A stretch of 64,000 bases of DNA from Ciona intestinalis (GCF_000224145.3 NC_020172.2:1000921-1064920), one strand, 5' to 3'; shown: positions 46,701-59,400, numbered from the stretch's first letter. A program made the numbers and translations. The notes: generated from the sequence alone by a model not told the origin.

Positions 46701-49700
46701 AATATTTTAAAACATTTTTTTATTAATTTTTTTCAAATTATTGTTTTTTATTATTATAGCCCATCGACTCTTTACTGCCCCTTGGTGCTGAAGATGACAA
46801 CGCTAACGACTACAACATGTCGCAATTATTGGAGCTTTGTTCTGGAAAGTTTCAAGGTAGTTCCCATTTTTATACTAATTTTTTAAACTAAAATGATTTT
46901 TTTTTAAATTAAAATAATACTTTGTGAGTTTATGCCTTACCTAAAAGCTAAACAAAAAATGTCAAAATGGCTTACAAACTGAAAAGCATTTTTTTCTAAA
47001 TGAGCTTACTGTGGTACTTTTCTGTATGAGCAGTAGTTTCCCATTATTCCAACACTCTAGACTTCATATGATTAGTTTAATATTGCTTTTACACAGATTC
47101 CGCCAACCCCCTACTATCTGATATCGAAAATGAAGTAGATCAAGTCAATGAAAGCTTTGGATTTCAAGTTGAAGCCGGTTTGTAAACCAGTTTAAACCAG
47201 TTTGTTTAAGTCTGCCAAAAATAAATATTTTTTTGTATTTCAGAAAAACTATTTTAGAAAAAAATTATGATAAATTAAAGAAAAAATAATCAATATTATA
47301 AATTAAAAATATAATTTTATGAAAATTTAAAAATGTCTGTTTTAATGCTTGCTGTATAAACTTTTTGTAAAAGGTTGAATTTAAAATCTGTATGGTCCTA
47401 AAATAGCAACAAAAACAACAATATTTAATTAAGCTGTTGTTTTATAACTGAATAATTTTGAACTTTTGGATAAAAGTATCAAAAAAATCAAGAAAAAAAA
47501 AGAAAAAAGATCAAAATATGTGTAGTCTTGCTCAAATACTCTATTAATTTGTTGCAGGGGAATTAAAAGAATCAGAACCAGTTAATTTTTCCGACAACGA
47601 AGACAAAAATGGAGATTCGAGCGATGATGTAAGTTTTAAAGTTTAATTTTCTTATGGAATTGTAAATTTGCTTTAAAACTATTTTTGAAAATTTTCTTTG
47701 TGACAATTTTTCACTTGTTAGGGATTAACTGTTCAAAGTTATTTAGTTATAAATATGTGTTAAAAGTATTTTTGGAGAAACTGCCAAATTGTACCACTAG
47801 TTAGCCATTATAACAGACACAAACCACGCTCCATGCTGCTACCATTTGTAACACGTGTGTCTTTGTGCAAGGCACTTCATGTTTATTACTTCACCCCATT
47901 GGCTACTACTGTGCTATCCAAATTTTCAGCGATACCAAAAAAAAACAACGGTATATGTGGATACGGGGTAACTTAAAAGCGGAACGAGGTGTATGAATCA
48001 GAACAGCTGTGTTATAACAACTATTGTTGCCTCGCCACACAGAAATATTTTCCCAACAGTTTTTATATGATGTGTGTATACTTAACGATCTAAATTCTGG
48101 TTTCCTAAAATATCCTCTTGTGGAAAAATTCCTATTACAATCAATTTAATTAAGTTATATTCAATTCTTTTGATTTTTTCCATCTTATTTGTCTTCCCCA
48201 AAACTAAAAATGGTTGCGCTTCTTCCTCCCAGGATGAAGGGATCACCATCATCCGAAGGAAGAAAGATGTGGAGGAGAAAATGACCAAGAATTTCCTCGA
48301 GGACGAAGCAGAGTTATCGGGAGATGATGTTGGGAGTGACGATGATGATGAACTGGGAGGTAAGATCACTTTTACTCCGGAGGTTTGGGAGCAAATGGTT
48401 TGGAATTGAGTAATAATATTCAACTAAATTTAATAAAGTTTTTTCCAAAACTAAAGTTTGCTAAAAAAAACAGAATAAATGTAGTTTATTTATAAACATA
48501 ACTAAACAAAATAACGGGGTATATGGAGAGTAAGTAGTTAAATGGGTAGCCCATATTTACTTATTGGGGTAGTGCTTTTTGACTTTTTAAATGTAAAATA
48601 AGCAAATAAGGCATATAATGGGCATGGAAGTTGAAAAACTTTTGCGTGTTTGGTAAAGAAATATTTTAAAGAGTTGAACACAGTCATTTAATGGGATCTG
48701 TTTTGTGATAAATTTGTTACTTTTTTATATTCGATTATTCTGATTGTACAAAATGTTAAGTCAGAAGTTAAGTTTATTAAGAGCACATCACAACACAAGC
48801 ATATGTTTAGAATGAATGACCAACAAGGTCAGACAGAAAAAGGAAGAAGGCAAAATCACTGAGGCAGAACACAATGCACGCGATTGGGGAGGGGCACCAC
48901 ACAAACACATTAGATACAATAGGAACTAAAACAATGATAATTTAACACTAAAATTTTTGTGTTTTTTTTGAGCAGGTGATTATTATGAAGAAGAAGAAAA
49001 TGATGAAGTTCTTCCGGAAGAAAATCTCATCAAGAAACAAGTATGTGGTGTTTAAGTAGTGACCATACCACCGTTTGTAATGCACCAACATATGCTATTT
49101 TATGTTTTAGTAGATATAAAGTTGTTTAGTATTGAATTCATGGGGCAAAATAAAATTTTATTCTTAAAAATAAAAAATTTTTTACCGTTTTCAATTTTTC
49201 TTAATTTTTTTTTTATAGTTGGAAATTTGTTTTTTTTTCTTAGGTGAATAAAGTCCATCTAAAGAGGATGTTGGACGAAGACCAACATCACATAGATTTG
49301 CTCCAGGAAGCTCTCATTGATGAAGTCGTGGACGCAAAACGGAATCGGAAGTTTCGTTGGAAAAATATCGGTGAGTTATCATTTATATATTTGCGAGTTA
49401 TTTTTTTACAAATATGTGAGTTTTTGTTCTCAAAATCTGGTTTAAACTGGTCGAAACTGGTATCGGTGGTTTAAACGAGGCTGTTAAACCGAACATGTTA
49501 TCATTTTTATATGTGAGTTACTATGACAGACTTTTCAACTCGCTTGACGGCTTGAACAAAATTGGTGACTAAAACGTGGATGTTAACAACAAAAAGTTAG
49601 GCGGAACCAATATGTTTGAACAACAGTTGTTTAGCAATGAGTGCCGTTAGAAAAGTCATTTCAGGTTTTATTTATTACCTGTTAAAGGACTAGTAATTAT

Positions 49701-52700
49701 ATTGGGATTTATAACATAATGTATTTGTCTGGTTCATAATGCAGCTATATATGTTTTATTTAAAAAAGGTGTTGTGTTTCTTGGGTTTGTATTAAAACGC
49801 AAAAAAGTAGACTGAAAACTAGGGCGAGCACACACGTATATATAGGGCACTTAATTGCGACGCAAATAATATTAAACCACGCTGATTGCGGCACACTCTG
49901 CAAATCACGTGACTGAACCATGCACCTTTCTTTTGTGCATGTGCACAAAAGCGTGTCCATAACAGAAGGTATACCATTTCCTATTCTGCGCCATAAAAAA
50001 AATCCAAAAAACACTCTTGCAAAAAAATCTTTCTAAAAATATCAACATTTTCTTTCCAGATGAGAACCTCACTCAAGATCTCTTTCATTCCGATGATGAT
50101 GGTTGTCATGACGATGATGATGTCATCACAACACTGGAGGCAGCAAACGAGGAGAGTCGATGGAGGAAGATGAGGTTGGAGAGAGAGGAGTTTCTTGAGA
50201 GCAAACCAGAAAATGATCAGATAAGGTTCATAAGTTTTCATATTTTATTATTCGCCCAAAAAATTTGAATAAAAATTATATACAGATATATACATTTAAA
50301 AATTATGTGTATATATTTATTTGAAAAATACATTTTTGTTGATTAAGAAATTGTTTTTAATTGAAGGACAAATATTCTAAAACTCTTTTATTAAAAAATA
50401 AATGTTAAAAAAATTGCAACTCTAAAATTTCTTGCTTAGTAGAATTATTTCTCTTTTTCAGTAGTTTTTGCCTAATCTTGTATTTTTCTTTGCCTATTTA
50501 ATAAGCTTTTTTGAACCCAGTGAAGACAGTCAGCTCCTCACCATGGGCAGAAGTGCCATTCACAAATCAAGAGTCTTGTCAGAAGTAAATGAACAATCTC
50601 AAGGTATATATTTATCAAACATCGTTATGGTATTATTACGTTAGACGTCGATCATTTTCCCTTCTATGCTATAGCGCCACCAAGCGGTATTTTATGAGTT
50701 GCGTGTTACATCGTTGAAAGACATTGTCTAAGGCATTTTCAAATGATTTTAGAATAGCTTAATCTACATACTTGCGGGGTAAAAGACAAAGTTTTGCAGT
50801 TTTTTTTTTTTGAATCATGCCACGCTATAAACCCCTATACCAGAGTAACAAGCTAGGAAAGTTGGCTGATGCTGTGACAGTCATAACTATTCTTGTGACG
50901 TAACAAAGGCAATGTAAATTATTACAGAAACCATTAAAACATTTTTAGAAGATTTTTTTAAAGTGATATGTCTATTTGTGAACTTAAGTAATCGGTAATT
51001 TTAAAGTGCTCTGAGGGCCACGGTTTGGGAACCCCTGCATTTCACAGAAACATTCAGTGTAGTATCCTAACTTAAACATTTGTCAAAAACTTTGTTAAAT
51101 TTCTCAGATTCACCATTGCTACTGAGATCCAACAGTGTTTCACTGAGTAATGTAAGTTAATCAATAAATATTCAGTAGCGATACCGTATATATGTATGAA
51201 TGAATGAATGAATGAATGAATGAATGAATGAATGTAACTTACTTTGTCCTCGCGTGGCCGGAAAACAACTGTCGTTATAACACTTGTGCCAGCTTACGAG
51301 TTACCAAGTATGTTACTTTGTGGGTGATTTTTTTTGGATTTTTTTATTGTTTTNNNNNNNNNNNNNNNNNNNNNNNNNNNNNNNNNNNNNNNNNNNNNNN
51401 NNNATGAATGAATGAATGTACTTACTTATCTTAGCATGGTCTTGATACAGCTCGTGCCAGCTTACGAGTTACCATGTATGTTACTTTGTGGGTGATTTTT
51501 TTTTGGATTTTTTTATTGTTTTATGTATGGCTGATAATTTGGACAACCCATTAGTGACCATTGCGTTGGAGCAATTGCCGTTAATTGTCTTGCTCAAAGA
51601 CACACTTACGCCCACAATGGTAGCAGCATCAAGCCTTGAACCCATTACCTCTGGGTTACAGGCAGGCGCGCTAACGACTATGCCACGGCGCCGACATATA
51701 TATATGAGAATGGGTAAGATGGTCCATTTTTTACTCTTAAATCGTTCTATTTGGTGGTAACCAAATATTAATTATTGCATTAAATAACAGTAGAGTCACG
51801 ATTCTAAAACACTGTTGTTAAAAACACAATCAGGGAACTTGGAATATTAATTGCGAACAGTATCCATATTACCCCACAGTACTATCTCAGTATTGTCTGG
51901 ATTTCCCCAAATATCCATAATTTTTATCCTTATTTTTTCCTAATTGTAAAAATACTTTATTCTTGTTTCAAATTACACAAACCTATTTTTAATTGCAGTA
52001 ATAAAATTTATTCAATATTTTAACAATTATAATTTTCAGCAACATTCTAATTCGCAAAGTTCGTTCATGTGCCGGAAACCGGAAATTTTGTCCAAGTTTT
52101 CTGCTTATAAGGAGCTTAAAAATATCAAGGGCGCGGTTAACTCAGGCAAGATGGTGTTTACGGTAAGAAAAAATAAAATATGTTTCTTTAGAAAAAATTA
52201 AAATTTAAAAAATCATGTGAAACTGATATGAATATGTTTTATTTGTATATCGTTATGGGTATTTTTTAATGAAAAATTCGTTCTTTTCACAACTTTTAAA
52301 AAAGACCATCTAAAATTTTGAATTTGTTTTTGAAGTATATTGTATATACTAAATAATTATGGTAAATACACATAGGAGTTTTTTTCAACCTAAGATATTT
52401 TTTTTTGTTATAAATTCTCTGATTTCTATTTATAACATCAGAAAATCAGTAAAAATAACTCAGAAAAGTGTTAAAAGGAAGAATCAGAAAATTAGTAACG
52501 CAGTTAGTAAGCTTTAGAAGACATATTGTAGGTTGGGGTAAGATGGTACATGTTTTCATTCTCTTTTATCATTCCATTAGGTAGCAAACAAAGAATATTT
52601 ATGGAGATATATGACCATATCCCAACAACTTTAAAATAGTGTTGTTAATTGCTAAGCTACGATTAGGAAATATGGGACAATATATACTAACGGTACCCAT

Positions 52701-52949
52701 CTTTCCCCACAGTACTATACCTCAGAAACAGTTAAAAGATATACATTAATAACCCAGTCAGAACACTCAGAACATTTTACTCAGTTTTTGAACCTTCAAA
52801 AGTTTGCATCAACGTATTCTCAGGTCGGTTCAGAAAACACGAACGAAAAACGTAAACCAACAAAATCCCCGGGTGTTGCGCCTTTGTCGAAGAAACCTCG
52901 ATTGGACGAAGATTCAAACAGCGTTTTCAGTTTGCTTGAGACATCATAA
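37715..52949 (+). CDS. CLSPN: Claspin, DNA replication checkpoint adaptor
   Basis: Exons: 37715-37766, 38357-38445, 38851-38917, 38987-39043, gap-truncated ?-39893, 40722-40823, 41153-41235, 41534-41645, 41994-42085, 42575-42815, 43205-43334, 43657-43760, 44134-44234, 44434-44617, 44984-45122, 45482-45611, 45970-46107, 46760-46856, 47097-47177, 47558-47628, 48233-48359, 48976-49040, 49244-49370, 50060-50225, 50521-50603, 51108-51151, 52040-52162, 52824-52949 (TAA). Diagnostic segments: SETQRLIRESRVNLPY with the following FMKRP, the Chk1-binding motif QLLELCSGKF (exon 46760), FLEDEAELSGDDVGSDDD, then KVHLKRMLDEDQ with RKFRWKNIDEN and DLFHSDDD, all colinear with vertebrate Claspin. The protein is acidic and Ser-rich, as expected. 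It bridges ATR signalling to Chk1 at stalled forks. One exon 5' end is lost in the N gap 39312-39790. Only one Chk1-binding motif is visible, versus three in human. Confidence 0.95.
38160..38315 (+). repeat. Dispersed repeat ending in (ATTC)n, second long copy
   Basis: Shares with 7062-7206 the blocks atcaataagcgtgttttaac, ttactacccgtcttttcgct and ttcttcgttatcgtgacc, ending in attcattca. It lies in a Claspin intron. Confidence 0.65.
39084..39311 (-). mobile_element. tRNA-derived SINE, running into an assembly gap
   Basis: Reverse orientation: taacttactttatcctcgcg, ttacgagttaccatgtatgt, ggttggagcaattgtcgtta, cacatacgcccacaatg, then N. The tRNA head is in the gap. Confidence 0.8.
39312..39790. 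other. Assembly gap (479 N) inside Claspin
   Basis: It hides the acceptor and 5' end of the Claspin exon ending at 39893, as well as the end of the adjacent SINE. Confidence 0.9.
40256..40387. mobile_element. Short ~130 bp inverted-repeat element in a Claspin intron
   Basis: Left end aggtgggtgtacacagtatc and right end atactgtgtacagccacctt are inverted repeats. Internally, tccggcatgcg and cgcatgcggc/atccggac continue the palindrome. It resembles a small hAT-like MITE (inference). Confidence 0.65.
40586..40612. repeat. (TA)n microsatellite
   Basis: An uninterrupted tatata run in a Claspin intron. A similar one lies at 40910-40922. Confidence 0.8.
42308..42502 (+). mobile_element. MITE A copy, one of the few in Claspin
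   Basis: attgggtgggggaagatggg ... gtcccatcttctcccatgtt. Confidence 0.85.
46124..46288. mobile_element. Inverted-repeat element with tggcgcag termini next to a Claspin exon
   Basis: Left gttagtggcgcagccagggg and right tctgactgcgccactgatta form terminal inverted repeats. A palindromic gggggtcgcgaccccc lies inside. A related fragment (gtggcgcagccagaggga, then ggtcgcgaccccc) is at 29873-29925. Confidence 0.7.
47800..48040 (+). mobile_element. Degraded SINE copy in a Claspin intron
   Basis: Pieces ccatgctgctaccatttgta, caaggcacttcatg, ccattggctactactgtgct, aggtgtatgaatcagaacag and gttataacaactattgttgc follow the SINE order. Confidence 0.55.
51190..51353 (-). mobile_element. SINE tail with expanded (GAAT)n, running into a gap
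   Basis: Eight or more tgaa/atga units, then tgtaacttactttgtcctcg, agcttacgagttaccaagta and N. A second copy resumes at 51404 with the same tail. Confidence 0.7.
51404..51695 (-). mobile_element. tRNA-derived SINE, near full length
   Basis: Tail atgaatgaatgaatgta, body acaacccattagtgaccatt, B-box complement cattacctctgggttacagg, head gctaacgactatgccacggc. It lies in a Claspin intron. Confidence 0.8.
51697..51888 (-). mobile_element. MITE B copy adjoining a SINE head
   Basis: tatatgagaatgggtaagat ... ccatattaccccacagtact. Confidence 0.7.
52526..52730 (-). mobile_element. MITE B copy, well preserved
   Basis: tgtaggttggggtaagatgg ... acccatctttccccacagta. It is in the last Claspin intron. Confidence 0.85.
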
Positions 52950-53026
52950 CCTCACTTTTCTTTGCATATTATAATATTTTCAAACCTCGCATATTGCGCA
53001 GGCGTACACGTAGAGTTTTTATTATC

Positions 53027-53032
53027 AATAAA
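53027..53032 (+). promoter_or_regulatory. Polyadenylation signal of Claspin
   Basis: AATAAA 78 bases past the Claspin stop. The convergent oxidase gene ends only ~440 bases further, at 53474. Confidence 0.65.
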
Positions 53033-53260
53033 ACTATTTCAACCGAATGCGCGTGTGTGAAGTTTTCTGTGCGCTATGTCTATTTAAAATCTTAATTTTG
53101 TTTTAATCGTTTTAAATCCAAGTGTTCTGATTTTTTCACTATTTTCTATTGTTATTTTGGCTAAGAACGAACATAATAGTGTTTTTACAGATAATTTTTT
53201 TTTAAATGTTTAAAATAAGTATAATGATGTCGTTATTGATGAATACGGTAACTTGTTATA

Positions 53261-53372
53261 TAGGAGGGGGGAAGAAGGGACACCTTTTCGTTGTTAATTG
53301 TTTAAAACTCGATCAGAAAATGTGTATATTATGTGCTAAGGGTATCCTATATCTTTCCCCACACGACTATAC
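53261..53372 (-). mobile_element. MITE A deletion derivative between convergent genes
   Basis: taggaggggggaagaaggga with half the interior lost, ending ctttccccacacgacta. It lies between the Claspin poly(A) signal and the oxidase stop codon. Confidence 0.75.
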
Positions 53373-53473
53373 TAAAAAAAACTGTTTGAATGCGGCCCCG
53401 TACGTGCAGCTTTAACATACAAAACCTTTGGTTATTACAGTATAGCTCTACCGGTTTGAATGCCAACATTTTC

Positions 53474-56400
53474 CTATCCTGACAGAGACTGTCTGTACAA
53501 GTCGTGGTAAATGTTGGGATTCCTAAAATAATCGGCAAGATTTGTTGGATAATTGGTGAGCAGCCATGTAGCGAACGCCAAAAAGTCTAAAGGTTGTTGC
53601 GTGGCTGTCGTCGTCGTCGTCGTCGTTGTTGTTGTTGTAGACTCAGTGGTCGTCGTCAACGGCTCAGTCGTTGTGCTGGCTATAGTAGAAGGTGGTGGCA
53701 GATTCGGTACACCAGGATACCAGTCGCCGGGATGACATGTCCCAGGGTGTTGGCCAGCTATGCTAGGAACCCTCGCACCAGCTGTGGAACCTCCTGTAAA
53801 GAGATATGGATGTACAAGTACTGTAGGGTAAGCTAGATGCCGTTACCACATGATATCCCATATTTCCTAATCGTGTTTTTAACAATTACCATAGCCCTTC
53901 TACAGGATAAAGTTATATAATTCTGTAAATATTTTTTGTTCATTACCAATCATAGAAAAAGAAAAGAGAAAAAAAACCTAGAATTCGTTGCCCCAACCTA
54001 TACTATAGTAATGTGGGAGAAGATGGGACAATTTTAGAACATAGTATCTAAAAATCCTGACCGTGTTTTAAACACTTTACAACCGTCTATATGGGAGTCG
54101 TGAGGATACCGTTATATAACTCTTTTGAATGTTCTTTGTTTACTACTAAATGGGACGAGAAAATAAATGAAAAATTCTCAATCTTTCTCCACTCCACTAT
54201 ATATTATGTTCATGATTTTTTACACCAAACTTACCTATAGGCACGACTTGAGTGGTCAATATCATTCCTTGATCAGAATGAGTTGTCACGTGACAATGCA
54301 CAACAACTTGTCCCGTAAAGTCGAAAGGTAAAAAACGAATCTAAAAAGTTTTAAAAACGATATATTTTAAACTTTTTTTTTTCATTTTAAACAAAACTTT
54401 CGCCGACTTTTTAAAAAGCTTACAGCTATCAAAACATAAAACATGTTAGCTAACTTGAGCTTTTAAATTATATAGTAGGGTGGGGAAGATGGGACCACTT
54501 TCACAAATAATAAGCAAATATCCTGATCGTGTTTTAAATAATTAACAACGATCTGTGGGAGCCGTGAAGATAAAGTTTTATAAAAAAATCGTTGAATGTT
54601 TGTTTACTACCAAATTGGAGGAGAAAATAGATTGAAAAGGTGTCCCATCTTTCCCCACCCTACTACACAAATTCTGGTGCTTGACAAATATATCACAAAA
54701 CTTTGGTTTGTCAAAAGAATTTAGTCGGTGTTAGCGAAGAATCCTCTTCCCTACGTTATCTGCTATCCACTAAACGTAACTACAAACTCATATAACTACT
54801 AACCGCTTTTCCCTATAACCACTGTAGCCCCTTATCTCTAACTGTTGACCCCTAAATAACAATCTATAACATTTCCCACCAGCCGAATATTTAACGTACT
54901 GGAGGATTCTTCACCGGTGCCTATCAGTAATTTCATCCACCGTATAACTTTAAAAACATAGCTTATACCCAGCGTTGGGTTATATAGCTTATACCATAAA
55001 GTGGGGGAAGGTGGGACACATTTAGCAAATAATATCCGAATATCCTGATCGTGTTTTAAAGCAATTAACAGCGTTATATAGGAGTCGCGAAGATACCGTT
55101 TTATAATTTAACGAAGAGGTCGAGAAATGGAATGAAAAGGTGTCCCATCTTCCCCCATCCTGCTATATGTTGTTCACCCATATTTTTAACGACGTGTTTT
55201 TCTTTACCGTAATATTAGACAGAGGGGGAATTGGTATCGTGTCCCGGTATTCCCCGATTTCAGCGTAACCGAGAAAACCTGGTCCAGTGTAGTAACGCGT
55301 GTCGTGGCCAAGCATGTTCAATATATTAGATGAGAGATTTGCTCTGGCTGGAACTTGAGCTAAAAAGTGAGTATTATGGTTAAGTTGCTCAAACTATTGC
55401 TCTATGTTAAAGGTAAATTTGAATGCGTGTATAGGCGAGGTACATTAGATATTTGGCATATATAGCATATATAGCATAAAAATATGCTTTAATATATTTT
55501 TTTTGCTTGTTTAACGGAGATTTTATGAACACCTATATAGACAGCATCACGTTTCAAGAAACACGAAATAGAAGCTCTTTTAGTCAAGTATCGTCAAACT
55601 TTATGTATGGATTTATAGATCAGGGGTATATTTATACAATTCAAAACCGTTACATCTATATTGGTAAGTCTAATGTTGTCATTTTAAAAACTATTTACCT
55701 TGCGAAATGTATTCAGCATATTGGTATTCACAAAAGCTGCCATTTTGATCGACGAATCTTTCGTCTGGTGGTGCGTCATCGGGACCATCGGGACCATCGG
55801 GGCCATCGGGACCGCCGGGGCCACCAGGACCGCCGGGGCCACCGGCGCCAACCATTAATGCTAATGGATTGAGTAATATCGGACCGTTGTACTTGTTGTA
55901 GCTGACGACCTGTACATTATTTCTCGTTATGTTACATTACCGGTCACGGCTACATGTCTCCCTACTCAATTTTTGAAACATTGATTGGTACGCAGCCATT
56001 TCCGTTTATAACCAACCAAAATGCCGTGTCACGCTTCAATTAGAGATTAATTTCTCGATTTAATTGTTTTACTGTTTGAACATTCGTTGGGCCAAAGCGT
56101 AACAAATTGTTTTGATAAAAAGAGGATGTACCATTAGTCCGTATTTTGAAGAGAAAGTCCCGTTAACATAGAATTCCTGCTGGTGTGTAGTTTAGATTGG
56201 TATTTGAGATTTAAAGTTGTCATAATCGATCAAACCGTATACGTTAAAAAAGAAATTTCACGAAAAATTTCACGAAAAATTTCTTCTGTTTAAAACCGTA
56301 AAACTTGTTTACCTGAAAATGATTAACATGGATATGCATCGGGTGTGATAACACAGCATTTGAATTTACGAATGTCCATTCTTGAAGTCGGTCAAGCTGC

Positions 56401-59400
56401 ATTTTATGCCTGTTGTTTACAAAATGTAAAAATCTGGTTAAAATCCTGTAAAGTTGCACACACAGCAGTAGGGAATTTTAGCTACTGCCCGATATAGTAT
56501 TTTGGGGTAGGATGGGACACCTTTTTAACATAGTATCTAAACAATCTGATCATATTTTTAACAACAGTATGTGGGAGTCGTGAGAATACGGTTTTATAAT
56601 TTTGGAATGTTCTTTGTTTACTACGAAATGGAAAGAGTAAATAGAATAAAAATGAGTCCCATATTGCCCCACCCTACAATACCTTATTCGGTTTGTGGGG
56701 TCTGCTGGGAATTGTTCTCTATTAAGGCCGTCCATTGCTCCCATCTCTATCACGAATTGGTCTCTCTCCCTGTCACCCACGTATCTTAGATCTGGCATGT
56801 ATTGTGGACGTGGTGGGAGGGTAAGAGGGAAGTCTAATGGAAAAGCAACGCTTCCCCCATATACTTGCACTGTTGCTAATACTCCACTGTATCTGCCAAG
56901 CTGACCCAGCGACGGGTTATTCATGGGCTTCGCAGTGGATACGATCTAAAAAGGTACAATTTATATTTAGTAGGTCGGGGAAGATGGGACACCTTTTCAT
57001 TCTATCACCCAATTTGGTAGTAAACAAAGAAAATGCTAAGAATTATAAAAGCGTATCCCCACGACTCTTCTAGGTTGATTGTTTAAAACACGATCAAGAC
57101 ATTTAGATATTATGTACTAAAGGTGTCCCATTTCCCCCCACCTTACTGTATTCAAGGTGACAACCAATATTTATGGTCAATATTAAGTATTGGAGAAAGT
57201 TGTTAATTTTTATCTAAAAGTAAAGTGGTATAAGGCATGCTTTTATTCTATTTTTCTCGTGCCATTTGGTAATAAACCTCATATAGTAAGGTGGGGGAAG
57301 ATGGGACACATTTTAACTCTATTTTCTCGTACCTTTTTTTAGGTATTATGTGTTAATGTTGTCCCATCTTCCACCATCCTACTACATGAAGTTTGAATGG
57401 AGCATATAATTAATGGTTAAAAACACGATCCGGAAATATGGGTTGTATATGTGCTAACAGCATCTCACATTACCGCACAGTAATATACTTCTACTGCTTA
57501 GTTAAAACTACTACATTCCTTTTAAAACAATGACCGTTATTTGACTTCATGAACACAGACTCCTAATGTTTTTTTTCTTTCTTACTACGCAGCCTAACAA
57601 TGAAGTTGCACGGACAAACCAAAAATTAACTATATAAATATTTCTTTAAAAAAATGCAAAACATAATTTACAATCTGGGTCGCTTTAACTAATATGTGTG
57701 CATTACAACACAGAAGTAGTGTCGCTACTATTGGAACACTTACCTGGTAAACTCCTTGATAATCACATCTTAACAACCAGTCTACTCGGCCCCCTGGCAC
57801 GACAAGGGATTGACCGGTTCTGGACACCCTGGAATACAGTATTAAGTTACTGTGGGGTAAGATGGATACCGTAAGTACAAAATATTTCATATTTCTTAGC
57901 CGTGTTTAAACAATTAGTTCGTGGACTATCTTGCCCCAATCTATCATATACGCCAATGCATTTAAAAGGTTCTTGGTAATCTGGAATTATGACACAACCA
58001 AATGTTAAACAAAAGAAAAAATCGGTGAGTTCATATAAGTTGGGACATTCAGTAAAGTTGGGCATTTTTTAAACTTCAATAATACTGTAACCTATTTGAT
58101 AATAGGTGAAAACTGTTACAGTATTATTCGATAGTGTTCTTATGGCTAATAAATTTCGAGGCAAAGACGATTATTATTACGCTTTTTTGAAAAAAAATTG
58201 CACATGCCAGTATTATTTAACAAAATTCTGTGTTTTAAAGTACAAAATACAAAAAAAAATGAATATTCTGAAAAAATAATTTAAAATATACACCTTGGCG
58301 ATGGTAGATACACGCCATCTAGTGCAATTTCTCTCCATTCGCATTTTCTTCCATTTGAAAGCGAAGTTACTTCTAGTTCAAGAAATTGTGCTGCGCCTGC
58401 GTTAGCGAATCTATGCAAAGAAAACATAATGTTAGCGTTTAGTTTCTCCACGGCCTACTAGAGATATCTCTAGTAGGCCGTGTTTTCTCATAACTTTATT
58501 GCAGCACTGTGTGTGGTGGTCTGGTGGTTTTCGGTACCATTCTTCATATAGTATTGTGGGGCAAAATGAGCCTTATTTTTATTTATCGCCCCATTTAGTA
58601 GTAAACAAAGAATATTTACAGGATTTTATGAACGAATCCACACGGCTCTAAAATAGTGTTGTTAAATAATAAAATTAAGATTAGAAAATATGGAAAGTTA
58701 TAAAGTAGTGTAAGGGAAGATGGAACACCTTTAGCACATAAACGTGTTTTAGACAATTATAACAACAGTCTTATATGGGAGTCGTGAGAATAAGGTTTCG
58801 TAATTTTTTGAATGTTCTTTGTTTACTAACAAATTGGACGAGAAAATAGAACGAAAAGGTGTCCCATCTTCCCCAACCCTACAATATATGAACACTGTAC
58901 CAATACAGAATAAGGTAATTTTCTCAAGCTAAATATTCTTACCGTAGTCGTTTCATTTGACCTGTACGGATGTACATTCTTGGTTGTAATTGTCCGTTCA
59001 CAGTAAAGTAGTTGACACCGTTTGTTCCATTCATCAACCAGTTAGCAAGGTTCCCATCAGGTCCTGGGACTGCAAATTGCTCGTTTCTGTCGAATGTATA
59101 TTGATGTATAACGAACAACGCTTTGGTTGCTGATGTAATAGACCAATTGGAACAAAAAAATCGTTAGGTGGCGACCGAGAGGATGTCTTCCAAGCTAAGT
59201 CCATAGCAACGTATCTTTTTGAATTGATTTGGCAAAGTTATGCAACGTTTTTTTGAAACTGTGCTTGTGCGGTCGCTATTTTTTAATAATACTTCCACGT
59301 ATAGTAGGGGTAGATATTGTTAAAGATACGGTGTGTCAGATTCGTTGTTGTGGCATAACGACGAACCATGTCCGTACCGGTGCTTTAAGGCAGGACTGTG

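Noticed and set aside
53553..53836. Frames rich in Val or Arg over the oxidase last exon
   Set aside because: Antisense readings of the Thr codon run.
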